From Nocardia vinacea (GTDB lineage Bacteria > Actinomycetota > Actinomycetes > Mycobacteriales > Mycobacteriaceae), in NCBI RefSeq assembly GCF_035920345.1, contig NZ_CP109149.1, forward strand, positions 6,572,001-6,636,000: a stretch of 64,000 nt of DNA, given 5' to 3'. The notes beneath the pieces were generated by a model, which saw only the letters and a program-made list of their open reading frames with translations, did no database searches and was not told the origin of the DNA. How positions within the stretch are numbered: the stretch's first letter is position 1; every line of letters begins with the position of its first letter. This document shows positions 17,268 through 26,947 of this stretch, piece after piece. The position numbers and the translations under genes are program-made.

Positions 17268-19103
17268 TCAGAATGCTGCTTCGTCGAGTTCCATGATGCT
17301 GTTGTCGATGTCGGAGATCATCGACCATTCGGCGCTCAGGTGCGGCAGCACGGTCTTGGCGAAGAACGACGCCACGGCGATCTTGCCGCTGTAGAAGGCC
17401 CGGTCCTGCTCGCCGAGATCGGAATCCAGGGCGGTGAGAGCGATTTCGGCCGCCACGATGAGCCGCCAACCGACGAGCAGATCACCGACAGCGAGCAGCA
17501 GCGGCACCGCGACCAAGCCGATCTTGTACAGCTCCGTGGGCTGCTCACGGGCGGCGATCAGGTGCTGGGTCAGTTTGCCCACCATGTCCTGCACATCTTC
17601 CAAGGCGGTGGCGAGCTGGATCTTCTCGGCTTTGAGCCGGCCGCCGTCGCTGGTGGATTCGGTGGTCTCGCGTACCTTGCCGGCCACGTGCGCGAGTGCG
17701 ACACCGTGGTCGCGGGCGATCTTGCGGAAGAAGAAGTCCTGGGCCTGGATTGCAGTCGTGCCCTCGTAGAGCGAGTCGATCTTCGAGTCGCGGATGTACT
17801 GCTCGATCGGGTAGTCCTGCAGGAAACCCGAGCCCCCGAAGCACTGCAGGGATTCGGTCAGATACTGATAACCCCGCTCTGATCCGACGCCCTTGACGAT
17901 CGGCAGCAGCAAATCGTTCACCCGCGCGGCCAGTTCGGCGTCGGCACCTGAAACTTGCTGGGCGGCAACAGCATCCTGGTGGGCGGCGGTGTAGAGGTAG
18001 ATCGCGCGTAGGCCCTCGGCGTAGGCCTTCTGCATCATCAGCGAGCGGCGTACGTCGGGGTGGTGGGTGATGGTGACCTTGGGCGCGTTCTTGTCGGACA
18101 TCTCGGCGAGATCGCCGCCCTGTACGCGGGTCTTGGCGTAGTCGAGGGCGTTGAGGTAGCCGCTGGAGAGAGTGGCGATGGCCTTGGTGCCCACCATCAT
18201 CCGAGCTTCCTCGATGACCTTGAACATCTGCGCGATACCGTCGTGGACCTCGCCGACGAGATACCCAATGGCTGGTGTGCCATGACCGCCGAAGGTCAGC
18301 TCGCAGGTCGCGGACGCCTTCAAACCCATCTTGTGCTCGAGGTTGGTCACGAAAACACCGTTGCGGTCACCGATCTCACCGGTCTGCGCGTCGAACAGGT
18401 ACTTCGGCACCAAAAACAGGCTCAGCCCCTTGGTGCCCGGTCCGGCGCCCTCGGGGCGAGCGAGCACCTGGTGGACGATGTTCTCGAACAGGTCGCCGGA
18501 GTCGGCGGAGGTGATGAACCGCTTGACGCCCTCTAGATGCCAGGTGCCGTCGGGCAGCTGGATCGCCTTGGTGCGCCCGGCACCGACATCAGAGCCGGCG
18601 TCGGGCTCGGTGAGGACCATGGTGGCTCCCCAATTACGTTGTACCGCAAGCTTTGCCCAGTGACGCTGGTCCTCGGTGCCGAGGCTGTGCACGATATCGG
18701 CCATGACGGGACCGCTGAGATACATATAAGCCGCGGGCTGGGCGCCGAGGAGGAATTCGTTGATCGCCCACGCCAGCATTCGCGGGGCGGGCACCCCACC
18801 GATCGCCTCGGCCTTGCCGACCCGCCACCAGTCGCCGTCGTACCAGGCGCGCACGGATCGCTGAAGCGAGTCGGGCAGCCGCACCGAATGAGTGGCCGGG
18901 TCGAACACCGGCGGGTTGCGGTCGGCGTCGGCATAGGACTCCGCCACCGGTCCTTCGGCCAGGCGCGCTGCCTCGACCAGCATCGACCGCACGGTTTCGC
19001 CATCGAGGTCACCGAACTGCCCCGACTGCAGGACCGCCTCCAGGCCGAGCACCTCGAACAGATTGAACTCGAGATCACGCACGTTGCTCTTGTAATGCCC
19101 CAC
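17268..19103 (-). CDS. Acyl-CoA dehydrogenase, FadE5-like
   Basis: A flavoenzyme of about 611 residues that introduces the 2,3-double bond into acyl-CoA in beta-oxidation. The start [19 protein letters not shown], the early [11 protein letters not shown] and the overall length match mycobacterial FadE5. [14 protein letters not shown] is the FAD/acyl-CoA binding region, and [13 protein letters not shown] holds the expected catalytic Glu. The large C-terminal extension is helical. The GTG at 19103 is preferred over the codon at 19121 because it matches the family start and has GAAGGCGAG upstream. A double-TetR regulator gene lies 206 bp upstream on the same strand. Confidence 0.92.
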   Translation of the reverse strand: MGHYKSNVRDLEFNLFEVLGLEAVLQSGQFGDLDGETVRSMLVEAARLAEGPVAESYADADRNPPVFDPATHSVRLPDSLQRSVRAWYDGDWWRVGKAEAIGGVPAPRMLAWAINEFLLGAQPAAYMYLSGPVMADIVHSLGTEDQRHWAKLAVQRNWGATMVLTEPDAGSDVGAGRTKAIQLPDGTWHLEGVKRFITSADSGDLFENIVHQVLARPEGAGPGTKGLSLFLVPKYLFDAQTGEIGDRNGVFVTNLEHKMGLKASATCELTFGGHGTPAIGYLVGEVHDGIAQMFKVIEEARMMVGTKAIATLSSGYLNALDYAKTRVQGGDLAEMSDKNAPKVTITHHPDVRRSLMMQKAYAEGLRAIYLYTAAHQDAVAAQQVSGADAELAARVNDLLLPIVKGVGSERGYQYLTESLQCFGGSGFLQDYPIEQYIRDSKIDSLYEGTTAIQAQDFFFRKIARDHGVALAHVAGKVRETTESTSDGGRLKAEKIQLATALEDVQDMVGKLTQHLIAAREQPTELYKIGLVAVPLLLAVGDLLVGWRLIVAAEIALTALDSDLGEQDRAFYSGKIAVASFFAKTVLPHLSAEWSMISDIDNSIMELDEAAF

Positions 19104-19309
19104 CAGCACTCGCCTTCGCACAGGCCCGGCCTGCAGCCGGGCGAGATGATACGCGCGCCCGCCGACCGCCCGGACATCTCAGGCAGCTCGCGAGCACCGC
19201 TAAGTTACTCGACGCTAAGCTACAGTCTGATGACGTCGCCCAGCAATAGCAGAAACAAGGTCAGTAAGTTAATGGTCGATAAATTTCCTGGAACAGCGCT
19301 TGCCCTGGA

Positions 19310-20533
19310 TCAGGAGCGGGTGGCGCCAGAGAACGCGATCGCGTCGCCCACAGCCACGAGAGCCTCGACGATGTCACCTCGGCGGCTCAGCCGCGGATTG
19401 CGTGCCGCGTCGATGACAACGGTGGTAACCGCCTGGATGGACACTCGCGCCGTCGGCAACGACAGCTCGGGACGCACAGTCTGCAGCATGCGCGCCCAGC
19501 GGATGACGCCGTCACGGTGCGCTTGCCGGTAGCGTTCGGCCAGGTCCCGCGGCAGATGCGCGACCTCGCTGACCGTCGTCCCCATCAGATCGGGCTGCTC
19601 GACAGCGAAGCGCGCGAAATAGGACAGCAGCAGCAACAGCGACTGGCGTGGATCGTCCCCCTCGGTCAACGCCCGCGACATGTAGAGGCGAATCCATTGA
19701 TCGTTGCGATCAATAATCTGGTTGAGCAGCTCCGCCTTACCGGCGAAATGGTGGTACAAAGCAGGCCCACTCACCCCCACTGCCGCGCCGATGTCTTCGA
19801 TGCTCACCGCGGCGTACCCGCGCGTATTGAACAACCGTGCGGCAGCGACGATCAACCGTTCCGGTCGCACGCCGCGATCGAATTCGATGTCACCGGTCAC
19901 CCATGCTGCCCGCACTGCCCGCCTCTCCGAGGCCACGCCGGTCGGTAGCCGGACGTCGATCGTTGCGGCCACAGCCTTGTCGAGTACCTCGGCGAACAGC
20001 GGTCCCGGCAGCTCGACCCGGTGGTAGGACGGACTGACCGCGACCGACAGCACACACCAGCTCAGCAATTCCACATCGGCCGGGGTGAGGTCGGGGCGGC
20101 GCGCGCGGATCGCGGTGCGGAGATAACAAGTCAAACGCACCGCACGCGCGAGCACCCCCATGCGATCCGTCGGTCGCAAGTTGCGGAACTCGAGTTGCCA
20201 CAATCGCGGCAGACCGCGCAATTCCAGCGCGACCCGCACCAACTCGGTCAGCACCGATCCCCCAGAAGGGTCGGCGCGGTGGGCATTGTCGAGCCGCGCC
20301 ACGGTGACGTCCAGACCATCGAGCAAACAGTGTCCGAGCAGTTGTTGCTTGCTGCGGAAATGTCGATACAGCGCGGTGGAGGTGATTCCGACCGCCGCAG
20401 CGATGTCGGACATCGAGGTGCCGTGATAGCCGTGCCGGGCGAAGGCCTCGCTGGCCGCGCGCACGATCGTAGCGCGACGATCGCGCGGTCGGCGGCGGAC
20501 AGATGATCGCACGGGCTGGCTGGTGTCCATCAT
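19310..20533 (-). CDS. Regulator with two tandem TetR domains
   Basis: A 407-residue protein with two complete TetR-type units. The first helix-turn-helix (SMSDIAAAVGITSTALYRHF) is near residues 40-60 and its ligand domain continues to about 200. The second (SIEDIGAAVGVSGPALYHHF) is near 245-265, again followed by a ligand domain. A single chain could act like a built-in dimer. GGGAG lies eight bases before the ATG at 20533. It is divergent from the metal operon at 20732, with a 16-bp palindrome between, and also precedes the FadE5-like gene, so either could be its target. Confidence 0.85.
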   Translation of the reverse strand: MMDTSQPVRSSVRRRPRDRRATIVRAASEAFARHGYHGTSMSDIAAAVGITSTALYRHFRSKQQLLGHCLLDGLDVTVARLDNAHRADPSGGSVLTELVRVALELRGLPRLWQLEFRNLRPTDRMGVLARAVRLTCYLRTAIRARRPDLTPADVELLSWCVLSVAVSPSYHRVELPGPLFAEVLDKAVAATIDVRLPTGVASERRAVRAAWVTGDIEFDRGVRPERLIVAAARLFNTRGYAAVSIEDIGAAVGVSGPALYHHFAGKAELLNQIIDRNDQWIRLYMSRALTEGDDPRQSLLLLLSYFARFAVEQPDLMGTTVSEVAHLPRDLAERYRQAHRDGVIRWARMLQTVRPELSLPTARVSIQAVTTVVIDAARNPRLSRRGDIVEALVAVGDAIAFSGATRS

Positions 20534-20691
20534 CGACCAGTCTCCCAGTCGAGATCGAACACCATCGCCACCGCGGGCCGATTCCTTCCCACGACGCAGG
20601 TCCAGACCTGCCACATGATCGCGCCACCGTGGCCGCCGACCGCCCGACCAGTCGTTTTCAGGGCTATTGAAAGATTATTTTCGGCCTGCCA

Positions 20692-20707
20692 AACTATGGC
20701 GATAGTT
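20692..20707. promoter_or_regulatory. Palindromic operator candidate AACTAT-GGCG-ATAGTT
   Basis: A perfect 6-bp inverted repeat with a 4-bp spacer in the 198-bp region between the double-TetR gene and the multicopper oxidase gene, 25 bp before the oxidase ATG. Size and position fit a TetR-type operator that would block the metal operon promoter. Binding is not shown. Confidence 0.45.
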
Positions 20708-20731
20708 CGCTCTAAGTTTTGACAGGCTGGG

Positions 20732-21790
20732 ATGACATCTTCGATACCGCGCCGGTTCATGCTCGGCAGTGCCGTAGCTGCTTCGACGGGCCTCGCGCTC
20801 GGGACCATGCCGCTGCGCGACTCCGGACCGGCCAAAGCAGAGGGCCCGTCCGGCCCGCATACCGGACACCAGCCGAATACCGGTGGTCACGGCGGCGGGA
20901 TCAGTGGGCCAACCTTCCGCAAGGGCGCGGTGGTCGATCACGTGGCAAACGGTTTCAATCCGACCGCCGTGCTACGTGATTTCGACTACGGGAAGACCTC
21001 GACGCGACCGGACGGGCGGACCTTGCGCGAATGGGATGTCTTCGCCAGCGACGAGGACATCGAGATCGCACCGGGCTTGAAATTCCCCGCGTGGACATTG
21101 AATTCGCGTATCCCTGGCCCGACCTTGCGATGCCGCGAGGGGGATCTGTTGCGGGTCAATTTCACCAATGGCTCGGCGCATCCGCACACGCTGCACTTCC
21201 ATGGCATCCATCCGGCCGAAATGGACGGTATTCCGGGGATCGGGCGCGGTGTCATCCAGCCGGGTGAGAGCTTCACCTACGAGTTCGACGCGACACCGTT
21301 CGGGCTGCACCTGTTCCACTGCCATGTCGGCCCGCTCGCCGAGCACATCGCCCGCGGCATGTACGGGACCTTCATCGTCGATCCGCCGCAGCCGCGACCG
21401 CAAGCCGACGAGATGGTGATGGTGATGCACGGCTACAACACCACTTTCGACGGCGAGGGCAACCAGCTCTACGCGGTCAACGGGATCCCTTTCCACTACA
21501 TGCACGAACCGATCAAGGTGAAGCGCAACGAACTGGTGCGCATCTACCTGGTCAACGTGCTGGAGTACGACCCGATCAACAGCTTCCATATCCACGGGAA
21601 CTTCTTCGACTACTTCCCCACCGGAACCCGCCTGCAGCCAACGGAATACACCGACACCATCGTGCAGGGCCAAGGCCAACGCGGCATCTGCGAGCTCCGC
21701 TTCCCGTATCCGGGGCAGTACATGTTCCACGCCCACAAAACCGAGTTCGCCGAACTCGGTTGGATGGGCATGTTCGAGGTGACGGAGTAA
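20732..21790 (+). CDS. Two-domain multicopper oxidase, exported
   Basis: A 352-residue cupredoxin-type oxidase with an N-terminal export signal resembling a Tat signal (PRRFMLGSAVAAS). Copper ligands are visible: TLHFHGIHP and LFHCHVGPLAEHIARGM in domain 1, SFHIHGNFFD and MFHAHKTEFAELGWMGMF in domain 2. The type 1 copper Cys is in domain 1 (HCH); domain 2 has HAH and lacks it. Two-domain enzymes normally work as trimers. They oxidise metals or phenolics outside the membrane. The permease gene follows after 6 bp, which points to metal oxidation, but the substrate is an inference. Confidence 0.9.
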   Translation: MTSSIPRRFMLGSAVAASTGLALGTMPLRDSGPAKAEGPSGPHTGHQPNTGGHGGGISGPTFRKGAVVDHVANGFNPTAVLRDFDYGKTSTRPDGRTLREWDVFASDEDIEIAPGLKFPAWTLNSRIPGPTLRCREGDLLRVNFTNGSAHPHTLHFHGIHPAEMDGIPGIGRGVIQPGESFTYEFDATPFGLHLFHCHVGPLAEHIARGMYGTFIVDPPQPRPQADEMVMVMHGYNTTFDGEGNQLYAVNGIPFHYMHEPIKVKRNELVRIYLVNVLEYDPINSFHIHGNFFDYFPTGTRLQPTEYTDTIVQGQGQRGICELRFPYPGQYMFHAHKTEFAELGWMGMFEVTE

Positions 21791-21796
21791 CCGCGC

Positions 21797-22978
21797 ATGA
21801 CCGACACCGCACAAACCCGCCGCCCATGGCTCCTCGGGCTCGCCTCGGCCGCCCTACTCATCGTCGCGCTGGCCGGGCTGGCCCTGCTCGGCGGACGCAG
21901 CCTGCCCGAACGCACCGGCCCGCCGGTCGAGGAGATCGCGGTCGAGCACACCGTGCTCGAATCCGGCTCGATCGAACTGACCCTGCGCAACACCGGGCCC
22001 GACCCGGTCTCGATCGCGCAGATTTTCGTCAACGACGCCTACGTCGATTTCACCGGCCCCACCGAGCCGATCGGCCGTCTCGCATCGACCGAACTCCGGC
22101 TGGACTATCCCTGGCAGGAGGGCCAGCCCTACAAGGTCTCGATGCTGACCTCGACCGGTCTTGTGATCGAGCACGACATCCCCGTCGCCGTTACGACGCC
22201 ACGACCGAACGCCTCGTTCTTCGGCCTGATGGCCCTGCTCGGAACCTACGTCGGCATCGTTCCGGTCGTGCTCGGCATGCTGTTTCTGCCGGTGCTGCGC
22301 GCCGCCGGGAGTCGCGTCGTGCGGGTGCTGCTCGCGGTCACCGTCGGACTGCTGGCGTTTCTGGCATGGGAGGGCACGAGCGAAGGATTCGAACTTGCAG
22401 GCGGATCCGGTGGCGCGTTCGGCGGAACCGCGCTGGTCGTACTCGGTGCCGGTCTGGCGTTCCTCACCCTGACCGCCGTGGACCAGTGGCTGCGCACCCG
22501 GCGAAAAACCGCAGCGGCCGAGGGCAGAACCGGTCTGCGGCTGGCCCTGATGATCGCCATCGGCATCGGCCTGCACAACCTCGGTGAGGGACTGGCCATC
22601 GGATCCGCTTATGCGGTCGGTGAATTGGCGCTCGGCACCTTCCTGGTGATCGGGTTCGCCATCCAGAACACCACCGAGGGCCTCGCGGTCGTCGCCCCGC
22701 TGACCGAACGCCGCCCACCGCTGCTGCCCCTGCTCGGTCTGGGCCTGATCGCCGGAGCCCCGGCAATCGCGGGCGCGGTCCTGGGCGCGACGGTGAACAA
22801 CGCCGAACTGTCCGCGCTGTTGCTGGGCGTCGGTGTCGGCGCGATCATTCAGGTCATCGTGCAGATCGCGCCGAGTCTGCGGGAACAGCCGGACGGGAAG
22901 TTCACCGCGGCCACGCTCGGTGGGGTCGTGGTCGGTGTGCTGGTGATGTATTCGACCGGACTATCGGTGAGCGCATGA
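21797..22978 (+). CDS. ZIP-family metal permease (GufA-like) with extracytoplasmic N-domain
   Basis: A 393-residue membrane protein. One N-terminal helix (about residues 10-30) is followed by a beta-rich extracytoplasmic domain to about residue 135, then about eight helices. The metal-site helices carry HNLGEGLAIG and QNTTEGLAVVAPL, the pair typical of the GufA branch of ZIP importers (Zn, Fe, Mn). The extra outer domain could dock the oxidase or hold a metal site. It lies 6 bp after the oxidase gene and overlaps the Rieske gene by 4 bp, so the three are one operon. Confidence 0.87.
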   Translation: MTDTAQTRRPWLLGLASAALLIVALAGLALLGGRSLPERTGPPVEEIAVEHTVLESGSIELTLRNTGPDPVSIAQIFVNDAYVDFTGPTEPIGRLASTELRLDYPWQEGQPYKVSMLTSTGLVIEHDIPVAVTTPRPNASFFGLMALLGTYVGIVPVVLGMLFLPVLRAAGSRVVRVLLAVTVGLLAFLAWEGTSEGFELAGGSGGAFGGTALVVLGAGLAFLTLTAVDQWLRTRRKTAAAEGRTGLRLALMIAIGIGLHNLGEGLAIGSAYAVGELALGTFLVIGFAIQNTTEGLAVVAPLTERRPPLLPLLGLGLIAGAPAIAGAVLGATVNNAELSALLLGVGVGAIIQVIVQIAPSLREQPDGKFTAATLGGVVVGVLVMYSTGLSVSA

Positions 22979-23388
22979 CCAGCACGCCACGTTCGGACCT
23001 ACCGCTGTGTTCAGGGTGCACGCGGCGCAGCATGCTGATCGGGGTAGGTGCCGCCGCTGCAGTAGCCGCGGCCGGATGTGCCAGCAGTAGCGCGGAATCC
23101 GAGCCGCTGCGGATACCACTGACCGAGATCCCCGTGGGCGGCGGGCGCGTGTATTCGCGACAGGGCGTGGTCGTGACCCAGCCGAACCCGGGTGAGGTCC
23201 GGGCCTTCTCGTCCGTATGCCCCCATCAGGGCTGCGCCGTCGCCGAGGTCGCCGACGGAACCATCGAATGCCCCTGCCACGGCAGCAAATTCAGTATCAC
23301 CGACGGGTCGGTAATGCACGGTCCTGCCCGCGAAGCGTTGGAGACCCGCACCGTCACCATCGAAGCGGCAGAGATCGTCATCCAATAG
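22975..23388 (+). CDS. Exported Rieske [2Fe-2S] protein
   Basis: A 137-residue protein. An N-terminal twin-arginine-like segment (RRSMLIGVGAAAA) runs to a lipobox-like AAAGCASS, so it is probably a lipoprotein or membrane-anchored. The Rieske cluster ligands are complete: CPHQGC and CPCHGSKF. It should carry electrons on the outer face of the membrane. The ATG overlaps the permease stop (ATGA), so translation is coupled. Within this operon it could take electrons from, or pass them to, the multicopper oxidase; that link is inferred from context only. Confidence 0.9.
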   Translation: MTSTPRSDLPLCSGCTRRSMLIGVGAAAAVAAAGCASSSAESEPLRIPLTEIPVGGGRVYSRQGVVVTQPNPGEVRAFSSVCPHQGCAVAEVADGTIECPCHGSKFSITDGSVMHGPAREALETRTVTIEAAEIVIQ

Positions 23389-23629
23389 CGCCGCCAACCG
23401 ACCAGGCTTCCCGGCGGCGGCGAACGCTGCAAACAGCCCACCATCACCGATCATCGCCCCCGCCGGCAAGAACAACAGCGCCGTGTACGGAACGGTCCCA
23501 GCCGCGGCGCCCGACAGCGAAACGCTGACCAAGAACACCGCACCCCGCCGCCGGTTAGAATTGGCTCAACCGGTTATGCGTTCGATTCGGACAGTGTTTT
23601 GGTCGAACGTGGTGACGGGAGTGTGGGAT

Positions 23630-26524
23630 ATGAGCACGCACGAAGGACCCGTTCTGCGGTTGGGTCGTAGGACACGGGTGCTGTTGATCGTCCTGCCGGT
23701 GGTCGTCGTGTCGTTGCTGGTGATTCCCCGTCTGACCGGCGCGTATGTGCACTGGTTGTGGTTCGGTGAGGTCGGCTATCGCGGTGTCTGGCTCACCGTA
23801 TTGCTCACCCGTTCGGTGTTGTTCGTCGTGGTCGCGATGTGCGTCGGCAGCGTGGTCTTCACAGCGATGTGGCTCGCGTTCCGGTTCCGGCCGCTGTTCG
23901 CCGCGCCCGCGGAAGTCGACGTTCTGCGGCCGTATCGCGGCGTCGTGCTGCGGTGGCCGATGCGGTTCGGGCTGGGTATCGCCACCGGCATCGGCGTGCT
24001 GTGCGGGTTGGTCGCGCAATCGCAGTGGATGACAGTCCAACTGTTCCTCCACGGCGGTTCGTTCGGTGTGGACGATCCCGAGTTCGGACACGACATCGGG
24101 TTCTACGTCTTCGATCTGCCCTTCTACCGGCTAGTGGTGAACTGGGTGTTCGTCGCGACCGTCCTGGCTTTCCTCGCGAGCCTGGTGACCCATTACCTAC
24201 TCGGCGGGCTGCGGCTGTCTGGAAACCCGAAGGGCATTCTGCGCGCCGCGCGCGTGCAACTCGCGGTGTTGGTCGCGATGTTCATCGTCGTGAAGGCGGC
24301 GGCCTACTGGCTCGATCGGTACACGTTGCTGTCGAGCAGCCGCAAGGAGCCGACGTTCGCAGGCGCCGGCTACACCGATATCAACGCGGTGCTGCCCGCT
24401 CGCCTCATTCTCTTCGCCATCGCGGTCCTGTGCGCCGCGGCCGTATTCGCCGCGGTCGTGGTGCGGGACCTGCGGATCCCGGCGATGGCCGCCGCATTGC
24501 TGCTGTTGTCGTCGATTCTGGTGGGCGGTGTGTGGCCGCTGGTGGTGGAGCAGTTCTCGGTCCGCCCGAACGCCGCCGACATGGAACGCGTCTACATCGA
24601 ACGCAATATCACGGCGACCCGGCAGGCGTACGCGATCGGCGGCGACCGGGTCGACTACCGCGCCTACCCCGGGGTCGGCACCAAGCCGCCGCCGGAGGTC
24701 CCCGCGGACCTGACCACGATCGCCAACGCCCGTCTGCTCGACCCGAACGTCCTCTCACGCACCTTCACCCAGCAGCAACAGCTGAAGAACTTCTACAGCT
24801 TCCCGACGAATCTGGACCTTGACCGATATCGCATCGACGGGCAACTGCGCGATTATGTGGTGGCCGCCCGCGAATTGACCCCGAATGCGTTGAGCGGCAA
24901 CCAGACCCACTGGGTCAACCGGCATACCGTCTACACCCACGGAAACGGATTCGTCGCCGCGCCCGCCAACCGGGTGAACGCCGCCGTGCGCGATGCCGTG
25001 GGCGATGCCGCGGCAGGCAACAGCGGCTACCCGATCTACTCGGTGAGCGATATCGCCTCACAGGAGTCGGGACATCAACTGATCCCGGTGGACCAGCCCC
25101 GCATCTACTTCGGCGAGGTGATCGCGCAGGCCGACCCGGACTACGCCATCGTCGGCGGCGGCGCGGAACCGCGCGAGTACGACACCGACACCACCAAGTA
25201 CACCTACGCCGGAACCGGCGGTGTACCGATCGGGAACTGGTTCAACCGGCTGGCCTTCGCCACCACCTATACCGAGCGCAACATCGTGTTCTCCAAGGCG
25301 ATCGGCCCTGGATCGAAGATCATCTTCAACCGCGACCCGCGCCACCGCGTCGAACTCGTCGCGCCGTGGCTGACCACCGACAACAACCCGTACCCCACAG
25401 TCGTCGACGGCCGCATCGTCTGGATAGTCGACGCTTACACCACGATCGACGGCTACCCATACGCCAAGCGGAGTTCTCTCGAAGCCCTCGCGCCGGGAAG
25501 CGACACCGGCATCCGGCATCCCCGCGAGATCTCCTACCTCCGTAACTCGATCAAGGCCACCGTCGACGCCTACGACGGCACGGTCACCCTCTACCAGGTC
25601 GACCGGAACGATCCGGTGCTGGCGGCATGGATGCGGGTCTTCCCGGGCACCGTCGAACCCGAGGAGTCGATCACCGCCGACCTGCGGGCGCACTTCCGGT
25701 ACCCGGAGGACCAGTTCACGATCCAGCGCGAGATGCTGGCCAAGTATCACGTGGACGAACCGCGAGAGTTCTTCACCACCAACGCCTTCTGGTCGGTGCC
25801 CAGCGATCCGACCGTAGACACCAACCCGCACCAGCCCCCGTTCTACGTCCTACTCGGCGAGCCGGGCACCGCGCGGCCGTCGTTCCGGTTGTCCAGCGCG
25901 ATGGTCGGATTCAACAGGGAATTCCTGTCCGCCTACGTCTCGGCCGATTCCGATCCCGAGAACTACGGCAGGATCACCGTCCTGCACCTGCCCACCGACA
26001 CCCTCACCCAGGGACCCCAGCAGATCCAGAACTCGATGATCTCCGACACCAGGGTGGCCTCGGAGCGCACCCTGCTGGAGCGGTCGAACCGGATCCAGTA
26101 CGGCAATCTGCTCACACTGCCGATCGCCGACGGCGGGGTGCTCTACGTCGAACCGCTGTTCACCGAGCGAATCTCGACGACACCGAACGGGTCGACCTTC
26201 CCCCAGTTGGCACGGGTCCTCGTCAGCTATCGCGATCCGGGTACCGGTGGGGTCCGCGTCGGCTACGCACCGACCCTTGCCGAGGCGCTCGATCAGGTGT
26301 TCGGCCCCGCCACCGGCCGAGCCGCCACCGCACCCGGCGGCAGCCCCGCCGCCCCGCCGCCGCAGAGCGAACCGCCCCCCGTGCCGATACCGGTCCCGCC
26401 CGCGACCACGCCGCCCCTGGACCAGGCGAAGATCGACGAACTCAACGCGCAGATCGAGGCCGTCCGCGAGGCCCTCGAACGCCTCCAGAACCAGGTGGAC
26501 CAACTCGGCCGACCCGGTCGATGA
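23630..26524 (+). CDS. UPF0182 family membrane protein
   Basis: A 964-residue protein conserved across actinobacteria. About seven transmembrane helices lie in the first 330 residues (starting RTRVLLIVLPVVVVSLLVIP), then a large extracytoplasmic domain, then a Pro-rich linker (PAAPPPQSEPPPVPIPVPP) and a short coiled coil (LNAQIEAVREALERLQNQV) at the C-terminus. The function of the family is unknown. ATG 23630 is chosen because it gives the usual N-terminus and has GGGAG upstream; the frame is open further left but that stretch is not typical coding sequence. Confidence 0.9.
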   Translation: MSTHEGPVLRLGRRTRVLLIVLPVVVVSLLVIPRLTGAYVHWLWFGEVGYRGVWLTVLLTRSVLFVVVAMCVGSVVFTAMWLAFRFRPLFAAPAEVDVLRPYRGVVLRWPMRFGLGIATGIGVLCGLVAQSQWMTVQLFLHGGSFGVDDPEFGHDIGFYVFDLPFYRLVVNWVFVATVLAFLASLVTHYLLGGLRLSGNPKGILRAARVQLAVLVAMFIVVKAAAYWLDRYTLLSSSRKEPTFAGAGYTDINAVLPARLILFAIAVLCAAAVFAAVVVRDLRIPAMAAALLLLSSILVGGVWPLVVEQFSVRPNAADMERVYIERNITATRQAYAIGGDRVDYRAYPGVGTKPPPEVPADLTTIANARLLDPNVLSRTFTQQQQLKNFYSFPTNLDLDRYRIDGQLRDYVVAARELTPNALSGNQTHWVNRHTVYTHGNGFVAAPANRVNAAVRDAVGDAAAGNSGYPIYSVSDIASQESGHQLIPVDQPRIYFGEVIAQADPDYAIVGGGAEPREYDTDTTKYTYAGTGGVPIGNWFNRLAFATTYTERNIVFSKAIGPGSKIIFNRDPRHRVELVAPWLTTDNNPYPTVVDGRIVWIVDAYTTIDGYPYAKRSSLEALAPGSDTGIRHPREISYLRNSIKATVDAYDGTVTLYQVDRNDPVLAAWMRVFPGTVEPEESITADLRAHFRYPEDQFTIQREMLAKYHVDEPREFFTTNAFWSVPSDPTVDTNPHQPPFYVLLGEPGTARPSFRLSSAMVGFNREFLSAYVSADSDPENYGRITVLHLPTDTLTQGPQQIQNSMISDTRVASERTLLERSNRIQYGNLLTLPIADGGVLYVEPLFTERISTTPNGSTFPQLARVLVSYRDPGTGGVRVGYAPTLAEALDQVFGPATGRAATAPGGSPAAPPPQSEPPPVPIPVPPATTPPLDQAKIDELNAQIEAVREALERLQNQVDQLGRPGR

Positions 26525-26605
26525 CACTCCTCGCGGCGATATCCCCGCACTGCAATTACGCCTGATCGACGGATCCGAGACTTCTGCGTGTCAGCTCGGC
26601 AGCAT

Positions 26606-26669
26606 TGGTTGTCGCGGCGGGCCGCCAACATTGTGCTCAACGCGAATCCGTGCGGCACCGCGACAACCA
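26606..26669. repeat. Inverted repeat after the UPF0182 gene
   Basis: Arms TGGTTGTCGCGG (26606-26617) and CCGCGACAACCA (26658-26669) are perfectly complementary, and the loop contains a second small palindrome (GGCGGGCCGCC). It lies 80 bp past the UPF0182 stop and may terminate that transcript or the tRNA transcript from the other strand. Confidence 0.45.
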
Positions 26670-26811
26670 GCCAAACCTGTCCCGACAGCGACCCACAACC
26701 CGAAGATCTGAAGCCAACGAGGAGGCGTTTTACGGGGAACTTCTCCCGAGCGTTGGCACACTTGGGTGCCAACCACCGGTTCCGAAACCATCAAAACATC
26801 CTCTGACCTGG

Positions 26812-26884
26812 AGCCGCCTGGGGGAATCGAACCCCCGACCTTTTCATTACGAGTGAAGCGCTCTACCGACTGAGCTAAGGCGGC
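26812..26884 (-). tRNA. tRNA-Thr (anticodon CGU)
   Basis: The minus strand folds as a 73-nt cloverleaf. The acceptor stem is GCCGCCU paired with AGGCGGC, the D-arm is GCUC...GAGC, the anticodon loop CUCGUAA gives CGU, and the T-arm is GGGGG-UUCGAUU-CCCCC. It reads ACG, a frequent Thr codon in high-GC genomes. The CCA end is not encoded. Confidence 0.95.
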
Positions 26885-26947
26885 GTGCCTTTCGGCCACG
26901 CGAGTCTATCGTCCCGACGGTCGGATCGCGAAAACGGGTGGTAGCGG

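Noticed and set aside
19104..19309. Direct repeat CTTAGC-N9-CTTAGC on the minus strand upstream of the acyl-CoA dehydrogenase
   Set aside because: Could be a regulator site, but it is a short direct rather than inverted repeat and I cannot tell it from chance.
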